From the NCBI GenBank assembly GCA_028279445.1, contig JANQNT010000008.1, positions 1 to 64,000 of the forward strand: 64,000 nucleotides of DNA, given 5' to 3'. Made by a program: the position numbers and the translations under genes. How positions within the stretch are numbered: the first letter of the stretch is position 1; each line of letters begins with the position of its first letter. Positions 1 to 8,563 of the stretch are shown piece by piece. The stretch comes from Tepidamorphaceae bacterium (GTDB lineage: Bacteria; Pseudomonadota; Alphaproteobacteria; Rhizobiales; Tepidamorphaceae). The notes beneath the pieces were generated by a model. That model saw only the letters and a program-made list of their open reading frames with translations, ran no database searches and was not told the origin of the DNA.

Positions 1-1101
1 GGTCGCCGCGTCAATGGCAAACAGACCCCCGGCATCGTCGCTCAGGGCGTAGCTCACCGTGTCACTGGCGTCCGCGTCGGAGGCAAAGGCGGTGACGCCC
101 ACAACCGTCCCCACGGCAACGTTCTCGGCAACCTGGTCGGCAGACGCATCACTGTCGCTGATCGCGGTGATATCGAATTCGTCGGCGTCCGTGATAGCGA
201 TGTCGAAGCTCTTGGTCGCCGAGGAGCCATCGATGCTGACGGCCATGATATTGATCGTCTGGCTCGTCATCGTTTCGTGGTCGAGCAGGGTCGGATCCGC
301 AACGGTCAGAACACCGGTGGCGGGATCGATCGCGAAGGGCCCGTCGGTGATGGCGACACCCTCGTCATCCACCAGGAAATAGGCGACGATGTTGTTGCTC
401 GCGTCCGCATCCTCGGCATAGATGGTGATACCGACCGTATCACCGGCAGAGGCGTCTTCGGAGACAGTGTTCGCCGTGTCATCGATATCGATCGGTTCGG
501 TGACATCGTGCAGATCATCTTCATCGTCGTCCTGATCGGTGGCGCTGGCCACCACGCCAGCGCCCGGCGCCGTTTCGGAATCAGGATCGACGTCACGCGT
601 GGCGAGACCGGCACCTGCGATATCCGTGGGATCATCCGAGCCGAACCCGACCGAACCTGTCGTGGCTTCCTGGGTACCGGCTCCGCCAGACGACAGGTTG
701 CCGCCGCCTGCGGACGGCGCAGCAACTCCGGGCGCATCGGCTGCAATGCCATCTGCCGGAGCATCGAGGGGATCGGCCGCGCCAGCGGCTGATTGCGTAT
801 CGGAGTTCTGAGCGGAACGTGCCGGCAGGTCAGCGTCGTCAGCACCGGCTGCTGCGCCTTCGGTGCCATCTTCAGCCGCGCGGGCACTCGCACCGATATC
901 GTCACGGTCGAACGCGAAATACAGCGACATGTTCGCCGCGGCGGCGGGAACCGCCATGGCGTTCGCCGTCAGACCGGTCTGACGCTGATCGGAATCGGGT
1001 GTGGCCGGCTGGTCCGCCAAGATATCGGCGACCGCCGACTGCTTACCTTTTCCGCTCGGTTTGGCCGACGCGTGCGGCCCGTCATCCTTCAAGTCGCTCA
1101 T
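1..1101 (-). CDS. N-terminal part of a large cadherin/VCBS-like repeat adhesin, cut by the window edge
   Basis: The frame is open from an ATG at 1101 to the left edge (367 codons), so the C-terminus is outside the window. The first roughly 60 residues are a soluble leader without a secretion signal. Residues about 60-200 are a low-complexity Ala/Gly/Asp-rich linker. From about residue 200 there is an acidic repeat (DADAS..., DGPFAIDPATGVL) and a second copy starts near residue 300 (DADASDTVSYAL, GGLFAIDAAT). This pattern is typical of cadherin-like or VCBS repeats in giant calcium-binding adhesins exported by type I secretion. A TolC-family gene lies 125 bases upstream on the same strand and fits as the outer-membrane exit. 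The total length and the C-terminal secretion signal cannot be seen. Confidence 0.75.
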   Translation of the reverse strand, partial: MSDLKDDGPHASAKPSGKGKQSAVADILADQPATPDSDQRQTGLTANAMAVPAAAANMSLYFAFDRDDIGASARAAEDGTEGAAAGADDADLPARSAQNSDTQSAAGAADPLDAPADGIAADAPGVAAPSAGGGNLSSGGAGTQEATTGSVGFGSDDPTDIAGAGLATRDVDPDSETAPGAGVVASATDQDDDEDDLHDVTEPIDIDDTANTVSEDASAGDTVGITIYAEDADASNNIVAYFLVDDEGVAITDGPFAIDPATGVLTVADPTLLDHETMTSQTINIMAVSIDGSSATKSFDIAITDADEFDITAISDSDASADQVAENVAVGTVVGVTAFASDADASDTVSYALSDDAGGLFAIDAAT

Positions 1102-1226
1102 CACAAAATCCTTGCAGCTGCACCCCATAGGTTCGCGCAGAAGGATTGCGAAATCGCTGACTTGCGTGGTTAATGTTCGGTGCGCCGAACCGGCGCAATT
1201 CGATCAAATCCGGCGGGTGGCGCGGG

Positions 1227-2555
1227 CTACAGACCGTAGGCTTTCTCAAGCCTGCCCAGCGTCGACAGAAGCTGGTGCGAGAACACGATCGCGTCGTAAC
1301 GCGTACCGGCCAGGAAGACGCGGGCCTGGGTCAGTTCCAGATGGGCATCGAGTTCGTCCTCGGTGCGCCGCGCACCAATCCGCCGTGCCCGCTGAACCCC
1401 CTTGAGCGCCAGCCGGGCACGCGCCAGGCGATCCTTGGCGAAGGTGGTGGCACGGGTGGCCGCCCGCGCCTTGCCCCACAATCCAATGGCATCCGCCTCG
1501 ACCCGGCGGCGGATCGCCTCGGCGGTAAACTGGTGCTCGCGATAGACCGCCCGGCGTGCCCGCAGTTCGCCGTAGCGTTTGCCGCCATCGAACAGGGGCA
1601 TCGACAGGCCGACACTGAAATCGACGTCACGGTCGAGGTTGCTGCCGCCGGCGATATAGCGGTCATCGGTCTCGTTCATATCGACGGAGAAAGTGACATC
1701 GGGGAAGAAGGCGCCGCGGGCGACATCGACGCCGCGTTCAGCGGCGTTCTGGCGGGCATCGGCTTCAAGGATCTGCGGATTCTCGGCAAGCGCTATGGTC
1801 ACCGTTTCCTGCTGGCTCGACGGGATATGCGCGCGTAGGTTGAGCGGCTTCGGTGGCGGGCCGGACATGTCGCGCATCAGCGAGGCAAGGCGCGCCTCGG
1901 CCTCCGCCCTGGCGGCGCGCGACTGGGCCAGCTCGGCTTCCGCGCGGGCGATGCGGCCGCGGATCTGTTCGATTTCGGTCTCCGACACGTCGCCGGCCCG
2001 CAACCGGGCGCGCTGCTCGCGCAGGAACGCGTGCATGTTCTGCAGGTGCTCCTGCCAGGCGCTGACGCCCTCGCCGCTACGCTCCACCAGGGCGACCGCA
2101 CTGACGATCTCGACGATCAGTCCGGCGCGCGCCCCGCGCAGCGCTTCATCCTCGGCGTCGACGAGCGCACCCGCGCGACGAAACTCGTTCACATTGCGCA
2201 TGCCGTCGAACAGCGGCAGGCTGACATCAACGCCGAGGGATGTCTGGCTTTCCCGCGGTGCCGCAGAGGCATCCTCGTCCTGGTACTCGGTGGCCTCGGC
2301 GGTCAGCGCGACCTGCGGCAGCATGCCCGCCCGGGCACTGATCAGCGCTCCCTCGGCCGCCGCCAGGCGCTCTTCGGCTGCACGGGTGGTGGGATGGTCG
2401 ATGGCGTTGGCCGACACCACATTGGTGGCATCGGCGGCGTCCATTGGCGCACGCGTCTGACAGCCGCCAACAACCGCGGCCAAGGCAATGGCCGCGCCAG
2501 CCGTCCACTTCGTCGCGCTGCGCGCCACTTGCCGTCTCGCCGCAAAATCCGGCAC
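1227..2555 (-). CDS. TolC-family outer-membrane channel lipoprotein
   Basis: This 442-residue protein has an N-terminal hydrophobic segment ending in a plausible lipobox (VVGGC, Cys32), so it is probably lipidated and placed in the outer membrane. The rest is Ala/Arg/Glu-rich helix with two similar halves, each with the LFDG turn (SLPLFDGMRN and SMPLFDGGKR), which is the hallmark of the duplicated TolC/OEP fold. The start is a GTG with an AGGGGA Shine-Dalgarno sequence upstream. It sits between an RND permease gene and a giant adhesin gene on the same strand. It could serve the RND pump, the adhesin's type I exporter, or both. The family call is firm, the partner is inferred. Confidence 0.85.
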   Translation of the reverse strand: MPDFAARRQVARSATKWTAGAAIALAAVVGGCQTRAPMDAADATNVVSANAIDHPTTRAAEERLAAAEGALISARAGMLPQVALTAEATEYQDEDASAAPRESQTSLGVDVSLPLFDGMRNVNEFRRAGALVDAEDEALRGARAGLIVEIVSAVALVERSGEGVSAWQEHLQNMHAFLREQRARLRAGDVSETEIEQIRGRIARAEAELAQSRAARAEAEARLASLMRDMSGPPPKPLNLRAHIPSSQQETVTIALAENPQILEADARQNAAERGVDVARGAFFPDVTFSVDMNETDDRYIAGGSNLDRDVDFSVGLSMPLFDGGKRYGELRARRAVYREHQFTAEAIRRRVEADAIGLWGKARAATRATTFAKDRLARARLALKGVQRARRIGARRTEDELDAHLELTQARVFLAGTRYDAIVFSHQLLSTLGRLEKAYGL

Positions 2556-2603
2556 GGGATTCCCCTGTCCCCGAGTACTAATAATTGCTGCATATTCAAT
2601 TGG

Positions 2604-2626
2604 TTAACCTTAATAAACGATTAAGG
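2604..2626 (-). promoter_or_regulatory. CtrA-like box and inverted repeat upstream of the TolC-family gene
   Basis: The AT-rich gap between the RND gene and the TolC-family gene holds TTAA-N7-TTAA (2610-2624), the consensus spacing of the alphaproteobacterial cell-cycle regulator CtrA. It is embedded in a perfect inverted repeat of 7-base arms with a 5-base spacer (CCTTAAT/ATTAAGG, 2608-2626), and a further TTAAC half-site adjoins at 2604-2608. It lies about 50-70 bases before the GTG start of the TolC-family gene, so it could control that gene and the adhesin separately from the pump. Binding is inferred from sequence only. Confidence 0.45.
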
Positions 2627-2695
2627 GGCGGAGCCGTTCGGACAAAAAAGCAGACGCAATGACACTGTGCGGCCTTGATGCGGCCGCTGATGTGT

Positions 2696-5600
2696 TCAGG
2701 CGGTCGCCGGCTGGGGGCGTTGCCTGCCCTCGCGCGCGAAGAGCACATCGTAGAACACCGGCGCGGCGACCAGTGTGAGGATCGAGGCGAAGGCAAGGCC
2801 CGCCATGATCGTCACCGCCATCGAGACGAAGAAGGCATCGGTCAGCAGAGGCAACATGCCGAGGATCGTGGTGCCTGCGGCCAGGATGACCGGGCGCAGG
2901 CGCGCGGTGCAGGCGGTGACGATCGCCTCGCGCAGCGGCAGGCCGGCGTGGCGTTCCAGATCGATTTCCTCGACCAGCACGATGCCGTTCTTGATCAGCA
3001 TGCCCGAAAGGCTGAGCAGGCCAAGCAGGGCGGTGAAGGTGAAGGGCAAGCCGGTACCGAGCAGCCCGAGCACCACGCCATTGACCGACATCGGCACGAG
3101 CAGCCAGATGATGATCGGCTGGCGCAGCGCGGTGAACAGCAGGATCGATATCAGCACCATGACCAGCAGGCTGATCGGCAGTTGCCGGCCGAGGCTTTCG
3201 TTGGCGTCGGCAGAATTCTCGTATTCGCCGCCCCACGCCATCCGGTAGCCGAGCGGTATGTCCATCGCCTCGATGGTGCCCACAACTTCCGCGCGAACCT
3301 GGGCTGCGGTGAGCTCGGAGGGAATGTCCACTTCAACAGTCAGCGTCGAGACGCGATTGCGTCGGTGGACCAGGGTGTTCTGGGCTTCCAGCGCAAGGCG
3401 ATCCACCATCTGTGCCACCGGAAGGAATGTGTCGGCATTCTGTGAATAGACCACGTGGTCGAGCAGGTTGACGTCGGACTCGCGCGGTTTGCGCACGATG
3501 ATGGGGATCAACCGTTCATTCTCGCGCAATACGCCGCTGACGATTCCGTCCGTGGCGTAGCGGAACGTATCGGCGATGTCCTCGCGCGTGATGCCGGCGG
3601 TCTGGGCGCGGTCGGTGGCATAGACCGGCTTGAGTATCAGTTCCTTCTCGCGCCAGTCGGTGCGCATGTGGCGCACGTTGTCGGAGGCTTCCGCCATGCG
3701 CCGCATGGCCTGCGCGCCGAGCTCACGCAGGACCACGGGGTCACTGCCCGAAAAGCGAACCTCGATTGGCGCGCCACCGCCAGGGCCGAAGGCAAGCCGC
3801 TGGGTGCGGAACTCACCCTCTGGGAAACGCTCAGCCGCAAACGCCTCCACCTCGGTCCGCAACAACGGAATCCGGTCGAGCGCGCTGGCCCGCACGATCA
3901 TGTGCCCGTAGCTCGGATTGGGCTTTTCCGCCGAGTAGGTCAGCATGAAGCGGGTTGCGCCCTGCCCGACAAAGCTGGCGACGGAAACCACGTCCTCGCG
4001 CGCCCCAAGCCATGCCTCGAATTCGGCGAGATGCGCCGACGTCGTCTCGATCGCGGTGCCCTGCGGCAGCTTGTAATGGACGAAGAACAGCGGCGTGTTC
4101 GAGTAGGGGAAGAACTGCTGCTTGATCAGTCCAAAGCCGGCAAAGCACGCAGCGGTAATTGCGACAAGTCCGACGATCACGAACCAGCGCATCCGCAAAG
4201 CCAGGTTGAGCACGCCGCCATAGGCCCGGAACAGGACGCCGCCGTAGGCATCAGCGCCATCGTCGGCAGCACCCTGCTTGAACACGTAGTGGCCAAGCAG
4301 TGGCGTCACGGTGATGGCCAGCACCCAGCTCAGCAGCAGGGAGATGCCGATCACCGCGAACAACGAGAACATGAACTCGCCGGTGGAATCGGGGCTGAGC
4401 CCGATGCCGGCGAAGGCCATGATGCCGATCACCGTGGCGCCCAGCAGCGGAATTTGCGTCTTGCGTGCGGTGTCGCTCGCCGCCTGGCGCGAGCTGGCGC
4501 CGCGCTGCATGGCGACCTGCATGCCTTCCGCGACGACAATGGCGTTGTCGACCAGCATGCCCATGGCGATGATCAGGGCGCCCAGCGAGATGCGCTCCAT
4601 CTCGATGGAGAAGATCGCCATGAAGAACAGCGTGCCGACCACCGTCAGCAGCAGCGTGGTGCCCACGGCAAGCGCGGCGCGCCAGCCCATGAACAGCGCC
4701 AGCACGGTAACGACGATCCCCACCGACATGGCCAGATTGACGAGGAAGTCGTTGGAGGATTGCTCAACGACGACGTGCTGCTGATAGATCGGGTGGAGAT
4801 TGACGCCGTATGGGATCTCCGGCTGCAGGGCGGCAAACTTCTCGTCGACGCGCTTGCCGACCTCGACAATGTTCTCGTCCGACAGCCCGGCGATGCCGAG
4901 CGTGAAGGCCTCCTCGCCGTCAAAGCGGATGATCAGGCGCGGATTGTCCTTGCGACCCCGGTTAACCTCCGCGATGTCGATCAGGTTGATCACCTCGCCG
5001 CCGGCACCCACCGACAGGCCGGCGATCGCCGAGACGCTGTCCGAACCGTCCGGCGCCTGGATGATGGTGCGCCCGCCGGCATCGTCGACGCCGCCGGCAT
5101 CGACCACCGAATCCGCCGTCTGGATCGCATTGGCGATGGCCTGCGGCGGGACATTCAGGTTGACGATCAGGGCATTGTAGGGCTCGACGAAGACCGCCTC
5201 GTCCGGCAACCCGGCCACATCGACATCGGCGACGCCCTCGACGGTGAGCAGCTCGCGGCGCAGGAAGGTGGCCAGTTCGTGCTTTTCGGCATCGCTGAAG
5301 CCGCTTGCCGTGACCGCGTAGAAGATGCCGAAGACATCGCCGAAGGTGTCGTTGACCAGCGGTTCGCCGGCGCCGCTCGGCAGGTTGCGCGCCGCATCGC
5401 CGACGCGGTGGCGCAGTTTGGCCCAGACCTCCGGCAGGGAAGAGCCAGGAACGGTCGCCTTCATCTCGATCTCGATCGTCGACACGCCGGGCTGGTTGAT
5501 CGAGGTGATCTTGTCCACCTCGGCCATCTTCTGGATCGCCGATTCCAGCGGTTCGCTGACCTCAAGCGCGACCTGTTCGGCGGACGCGCCGGCATAGGTC

Positions 5601-5746
5601 GTGGTCACCACGGCGTTCTTGATGGTGAAGGCTGGGTCCTCGAGGCGGCCGAGCGAATTGAACCCCCAGATGCCGCCCAACAGACAGCCCAGCATGATCA
5701 GCCAGGTGATCAGCGGCTTGTCGATGGAAAACCGGGCGATGTCCAT
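2696..5746 (-). CDS. RND-family efflux permease
   Basis: This 1016-residue inner-membrane proton-driven pump has the standard length of the family. It opens with the usual RND start (a short cytoplasmic leader, TM1, then a periplasmic porter domain beginning LEDPAFTIKNAVV). TM4 near residue 400 carries GMLVDNAIVV, with the Asp of the proton relay, and further TM groups occur near residues 330-480 and 850-1010, consistent with twelve segments and two porter domains. It begins 11 bases after the adaptor gene, so the two are an operon. The TolC-family gene follows about 140 bases later. The substrate cannot be told from sequence. It resembles general AcrB-like pumps more than metal-specific ones, but this is weak. 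Confidence 0.93.
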   Translation of the reverse strand: MDIARFSIDKPLITWLIMLGCLLGGIWGFNSLGRLEDPAFTIKNAVVTTTYAGASAEQVALEVSEPLESAIQKMAEVDKITSINQPGVSTIEIEMKATVPGSSLPEVWAKLRHRVGDAARNLPSGAGEPLVNDTFGDVFGIFYAVTASGFSDAEKHELATFLRRELLTVEGVADVDVAGLPDEAVFVEPYNALIVNLNVPPQAIANAIQTADSVVDAGGVDDAGGRTIIQAPDGSDSVSAIAGLSVGAGGEVINLIDIAEVNRGRKDNPRLIIRFDGEEAFTLGIAGLSDENIVEVGKRVDEKFAALQPEIPYGVNLHPIYQQHVVVEQSSNDFLVNLAMSVGIVVTVLALFMGWRAALAVGTTLLLTVVGTLFFMAIFSIEMERISLGALIIAMGMLVDNAIVVAEGMQVAMQRGASSRQAASDTARKTQIPLLGATVIGIMAFAGIGLSPDSTGEFMFSLFAVIGISLLLSWVLAITVTPLLGHYVFKQGAADDGADAYGGVLFRAYGGVLNLALRMRWFVIVGLVAITAACFAGFGLIKQQFFPYSNTPLFFVHYKLPQGTAIETTSAHLAEFEAWLGAREDVVSVASFVGQGATRFMLTYSAEKPNPSYGHMIVRASALDRIPLLRTEVEAFAAERFPEGEFRTQRLAFGPGGGAPIEVRFSGSDPVVLRELGAQAMRRMAEASDNVRHMRTDWREKELILKPVYATDRAQTAGITREDIADTFRYATDGIVSGVLRENERLIPIIVRKPRESDVNLLDHVVYSQNADTFLPVAQMVDRLALEAQNTLVHRRNRVSTLTVEVDIPSELTAAQVRAEVVGTIEAMDIPLGYRMAWGGEYENSADANESLGRQLPISLLVMVLISILLFTALRQPIIIWLLVPMSVNGVVLGLLGTGLPFTFTALLGLLSLSGMLIKNGIVLVEEIDLERHAGLPLREAIVTACTARLRPVILAAGTTILGMLPLLTDAFFVSMAVTIMAGLAFASILTLVAAPVFYDVLFAREGRQRPQPATA

Positions 5747-5757
5747 CGGACGGGCGG

Positions 5758-6819
5758 TCAGCTCGAAAAACCGGTGAAGCGGCGCACGGTCTGTGCATCC
5801 TCCAGCACCGCCGCGCCGGCCGCGACGATTTCGTCACCCGGATCAAGCCCCGATACGACCACGAACCCGCCGTTCAGGGTCGGCTCGACCTCGACCGGCG
5901 TGCGCCGCAGCGTTCCGGTGTCGCCGGCGCCGGGTTCAAAGACCATCACCGAGGCGGTTCCGTCGGCGGCGATCACCAGCGCGGAGGCGGGAATCTCCAT
6001 GACGTTCCGGCCGGTCTGGATGGTCGCTTCAACCGTGACCGAGGCCCCCGGAAGCAGGTTCATGCCGTCCGGCCGCGGCATGGCAAGGGTGAGCCGGTAG
6101 GTCTGGCCGACCTGGGAGGCTTCCGCGTTGTATTCGCGTATCTCGAGGGGAAAACGCTCTTCGCTGGTGGGAAAGCGGGCGTTGAGGGTCACCTGCGCAT
6201 CGCCGCCGGCGCGCTGGAACAGGATCTCGGGCACATCGATCTCGATCCTGAGCTCCGACATGTCGTGCAGGCGCGCGACCGGCGTACCGGCGTTGATGGT
6301 GCTGAAATTGGCCACGTTGCGAGACGCCACAAGCGCGTCGAACGGCGCGTAGAGGGTCGCCTTCTCCAGATTGTACTTGGCGCTGCGATAAGCAACATCG
6401 GCAAGCCCTGCCTCGGTCACCGCGTCATCGATTGCGACCTGGCTGACCGTGTCGCCGCCGAGCTTTTGCATACGCGCCACCTTGGCATCGGCCTGGTCCT
6501 TGGTCAGGCGCGCCTGCTCCAGCGCGCGCTCGAAGACCTCAAGCTCGAGTTGGGCGACGATCGCGCCCTCGGCGACGGTCTCCCCCTCGATGATCGGAAA
6601 TTCGACGATCTGGCCGCTGACCTGGAAGGCGAGGTCCACCGTCTCGCGCGCCACCACCTGACCGAAGAAATGCCGTGTCGTGCCGCCATCGCCGGCGCTG
6701 ACGCTCATCACCTTGACCGGCCGCAGCGCCGCGGCGGTGTCATCGGCTTGAGCAGTCGCCGGACCGCCCAGCATGACCGAGAACAATAACGCAAGTCCCA
6801 GCTTGGCCGCGTGGCGCAT
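5758..6819 (-). CDS. RND efflux periplasmic adaptor (membrane fusion protein)
   Basis: A 353-residue protein with a cleavable-looking signal peptide ending near GGPATAQA (about residue 25). It then shows the adaptor order: a first beta strand region and lipoyl half (QVSGQIVEFP, EGETVAEGAIVAQLE), a helical hairpin (about 100-150), the second lipoyl half (ATLYAPFDALVASR), a beta barrel and a membrane-proximal domain ending in GLDPGDEIVAAG. Such proteins link the inner-membrane RND pump to a TolC channel in the periplasm. It is the first gene of the pump operon and its stop is 11 bases before the permease start. The ATG at 6819 precedes the signal peptide directly. Confidence 0.92.
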   Translation of the reverse strand: MRHAAKLGLALLFSVMLGGPATAQADDTAAALRPVKVMSVSAGDGGTTRHFFGQVVARETVDLAFQVSGQIVEFPIIEGETVAEGAIVAQLELEVFERALEQARLTKDQADAKVARMQKLGGDTVSQVAIDDAVTEAGLADVAYRSAKYNLEKATLYAPFDALVASRNVANFSTINAGTPVARLHDMSELRIEIDVPEILFQRAGGDAQVTLNARFPTSEERFPLEIREYNAEASQVGQTYRLTLAMPRPDGMNLLPGASVTVEATIQTGRNVMEIPASALVIAADGTASVMVFEPGAGDTGTLRRTPVEVEPTLNGGFVVVSGLDPGDEIVAAGAAVLEDAQTVRRFTGFSS

Positions 6820-6957
6820 GGTAATCGTCCCCTCGCTGATGATGTGTCCACCGCCGGTTCGCCATTAGCGGGAATGATGCGTCCCGTGACAACCGCTTTC
6901 TTGAAGGATACGGCCGCGCATGTACCAGACTTTAGAGGGGCACCGAGAGCCCGGCGC

Positions 6958-7437
6958 TCAACTTTTGCTGAAACGGGGGCGCCAGACGCCCAGCGCCACG
7001 CTTGCAACCGACAGCGCAGTGATGACGCCGAGTGCCTGCCACTCCGATGCGATCGCCTGCGCAAGCGCATCCGCCTCGTCGGCACCTTCAGCGATGCGCG
7101 CGGAGAGTTCGGCGGCCCGGCGTGCCTTGGTGCCGATGATCGCCAGCGTTCCCTCGAACATGCCAAGCCCCATCAGCGCCTTGATCCACACCCAGTGCAT
7201 GCCCTGGAACGGCTGATACGCCGCCATGGAGAACACGCCGCTGACCAGCACGACGGCGAGCGAGGGAAACAGCATGTAGTTGCACAGCGCGCTGACGGAC
7301 TGGCGCATGTCCGCATAGGCCGCAGGCGTCTCCTGCGGCGCATGGACCAGCAGCATGGCGTAGCCCAGAAGCGCGCCGATCATGCCGCAGGCGGCAAGCG
7401 AGTGCAGGAACTTCAGCGCTTTGCGCGTGTGTTGCAT
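6958..7437 (-). CDS. Small integral membrane protein, DUF2269-like
   Basis: The ATG at 7437 gives 159 residues. The protein has four hydrophobic segments (about 10-30, 52-75, 82-100 and 135-152), with a conserved-looking KFLHSLAACGMIGALL start and GVFSMAAYQPFQGMHWVWIK in the middle. The layout resembles the DUF2269/predicted integral membrane family, which has no settled function. A frame extension of 20 residues upstream is open but Pro/Arg-rich and unlikely. It is 138 bases from the start of the pump adaptor, with the same orientation, so it could be transcribed ahead of it. The family name is tentative. Confidence 0.6.
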   Translation of the reverse strand: MQHTRKALKFLHSLAACGMIGALLGYAMLLVHAPQETPAAYADMRQSVSALCNYMLFPSLAVVLVSGVFSMAAYQPFQGMHWVWIKALMGLGMFEGTLAIIGTKARRAAELSARIAEGADEADALAQAIASEWQALGVITALSVASVALGVWRPRFSKS

Positions 7438-7999
7438 GGCGACCGGGCGTGGGGATGCGGTGCCCGAATACCTAGCGAACCGCCGGAATGGCGGCAATGA
7501 GCCCGCCTGGGCGACCGGCAGGAAGGCCGCCCTCGCGGAACCATCGAACGTGAGTGAGATCGGCGTGAGCGGAACATTGGCGCGCAGCGCTGGATGAAGA
7601 CGACAATTATGTCTTCGCTATAGCACTATGATGGCCCGAGAAAGTCCTTGTCAGAGGCTGTTTCTGCATCGCTAGGCATGCGTTTGCCAATAGAAAAGAG
7701 CCGCAAATCTCCAACATGGATTTAGCCCCGAAGCGGCACTTGTTCGCAAAGCAGACTATGACCGCCAATGCTGGGAAATCGGCAATCGGTTCTCTTTGTT
7801 CTGAACTACGTTTTCGCTGCTGGCGCTGTCCCGTTGCACCAATCGGCTTCAGCGATGGCTGATTTCAGGCCCGGCCTGGTGAACGTGAGCTGTTCCTACC
7901 GGCAACGTTAGAAGTCGCTGATAGCATCTCTTAATTCGCATGAGAGCTTCTCATACGATTTTTCTTGACCTTGCCGGCGATCTGTCCGACAAATGAGGC
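7438..7999. other. Gene-free left edge of the island
   Basis: No convincing gene is seen here. Base composition falls from GC-rich near 7500 to clearly lower values from about 7600, which suggests the boundary between core and island DNA. Two small dyads stand out: GAAGAC/GTCTTC with a 9-base spacer (7596-7616) and ATGAGA/TCTCAT with a 3-base spacer (7940-7954). A TTGACC at 7965-7970 could be a -35 element, but no good -10 follows, so the operon promoter is not placed with confidence. No copy of the tRNA-Arg 3' end was found here. Confidence 0.5.
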
Positions 8000-8551
8000 A
8001 TGAAGCGATTAATTGACATTGCCGGTGTACTCAGCGGCATTGCTCCGCCAAAGCGGGCGAGCAGGACGGCCACCTACGTCCAGATCAAGGGCCTTAAGGA
8101 GGCCGGGGCGCAATTGCTGCGCGCTGCGGCTCCATCGGCTAAGCGCGCCACCCCAATCGAAGCCTCGGACATTCTGGTCCCGTCGCGCGGGGAAGGCCTC
8201 ATCGCTTTTCAGCCTGCCGAGTCGATGCTTGGCGCGTTCGCCGCATTGGACGTCTACCTGATCAGACCTCACGCTGAACGGGTCGACCCGTCTTACCTGA
8301 TCGTCGCCTTGAACAGCCCTTCTGTTCAGAAGGTACTGAGGATGGCGGCCACAGGTAGTGCCTTGCCTAGAATTCCGAAACAAGCCTTGGAAGAGGCACT
8401 GATACCTGTGCCCTCACTCGACCGGCAGAGACGAATCGCCGCCGTTGGCGTCTTGGCGCGCCGTAGTGAGTACTTGCAGAAACAGCGAGCCGAAGCGGAG
8501 ACGCGTCTTAACGCGGCACTTGTTTCTCGCATTTTGGAATCAGCCGCATAA
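8000..8551 (+). CDS. Single-TRD type I specificity-like protein (half HsdS)
   Basis: At 183 residues this is about half the length of a normal HsdS. It reads as one target-recognition domain (RLIDIAGVLSG at the start, ILVPSRGEG and YLIVALNSPSVQKVLR inside) followed by one conserved helix (LIPVPSLDRQRRIAAVGVLARRS), the layout of a single TRD plus spacer. It starts 12 bases before hsdM begins and is the first gene of the operon. A full two-TRD hsdS lies further down. Half-size S proteins can dimerise to make a complete specificity unit, so this may be a second specificity or a modulator of the first. The Shine-Dalgarno GAGG is very close to the ATG, so the start is somewhat uncertain. Confidence 0.75.
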   Translation: MKRLIDIAGVLSGIAPPKRASRTATYVQIKGLKEAGAQLLRAAAPSAKRATPIEASDILVPSRGEGLIAFQPAESMLGAFAALDVYLIRPHAERVDPSYLIVALNSPSVQKVLRMAATGSALPRIPKQALEEALIPVPSLDRQRRIAAVGVLARRSEYLQKQRAEAETRLNAALVSRILESAA

Positions 8552-8563
8552 CGGGGATCGCAA

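Noticed and set aside
3455-6100. An 881-codon open frame on the plus strand
   Set aside because: It lies antisense to the RND pump genes, has a His/Asp/Arg-rich composition with no motif, and is the expected shadow of high-GC coding DNA.
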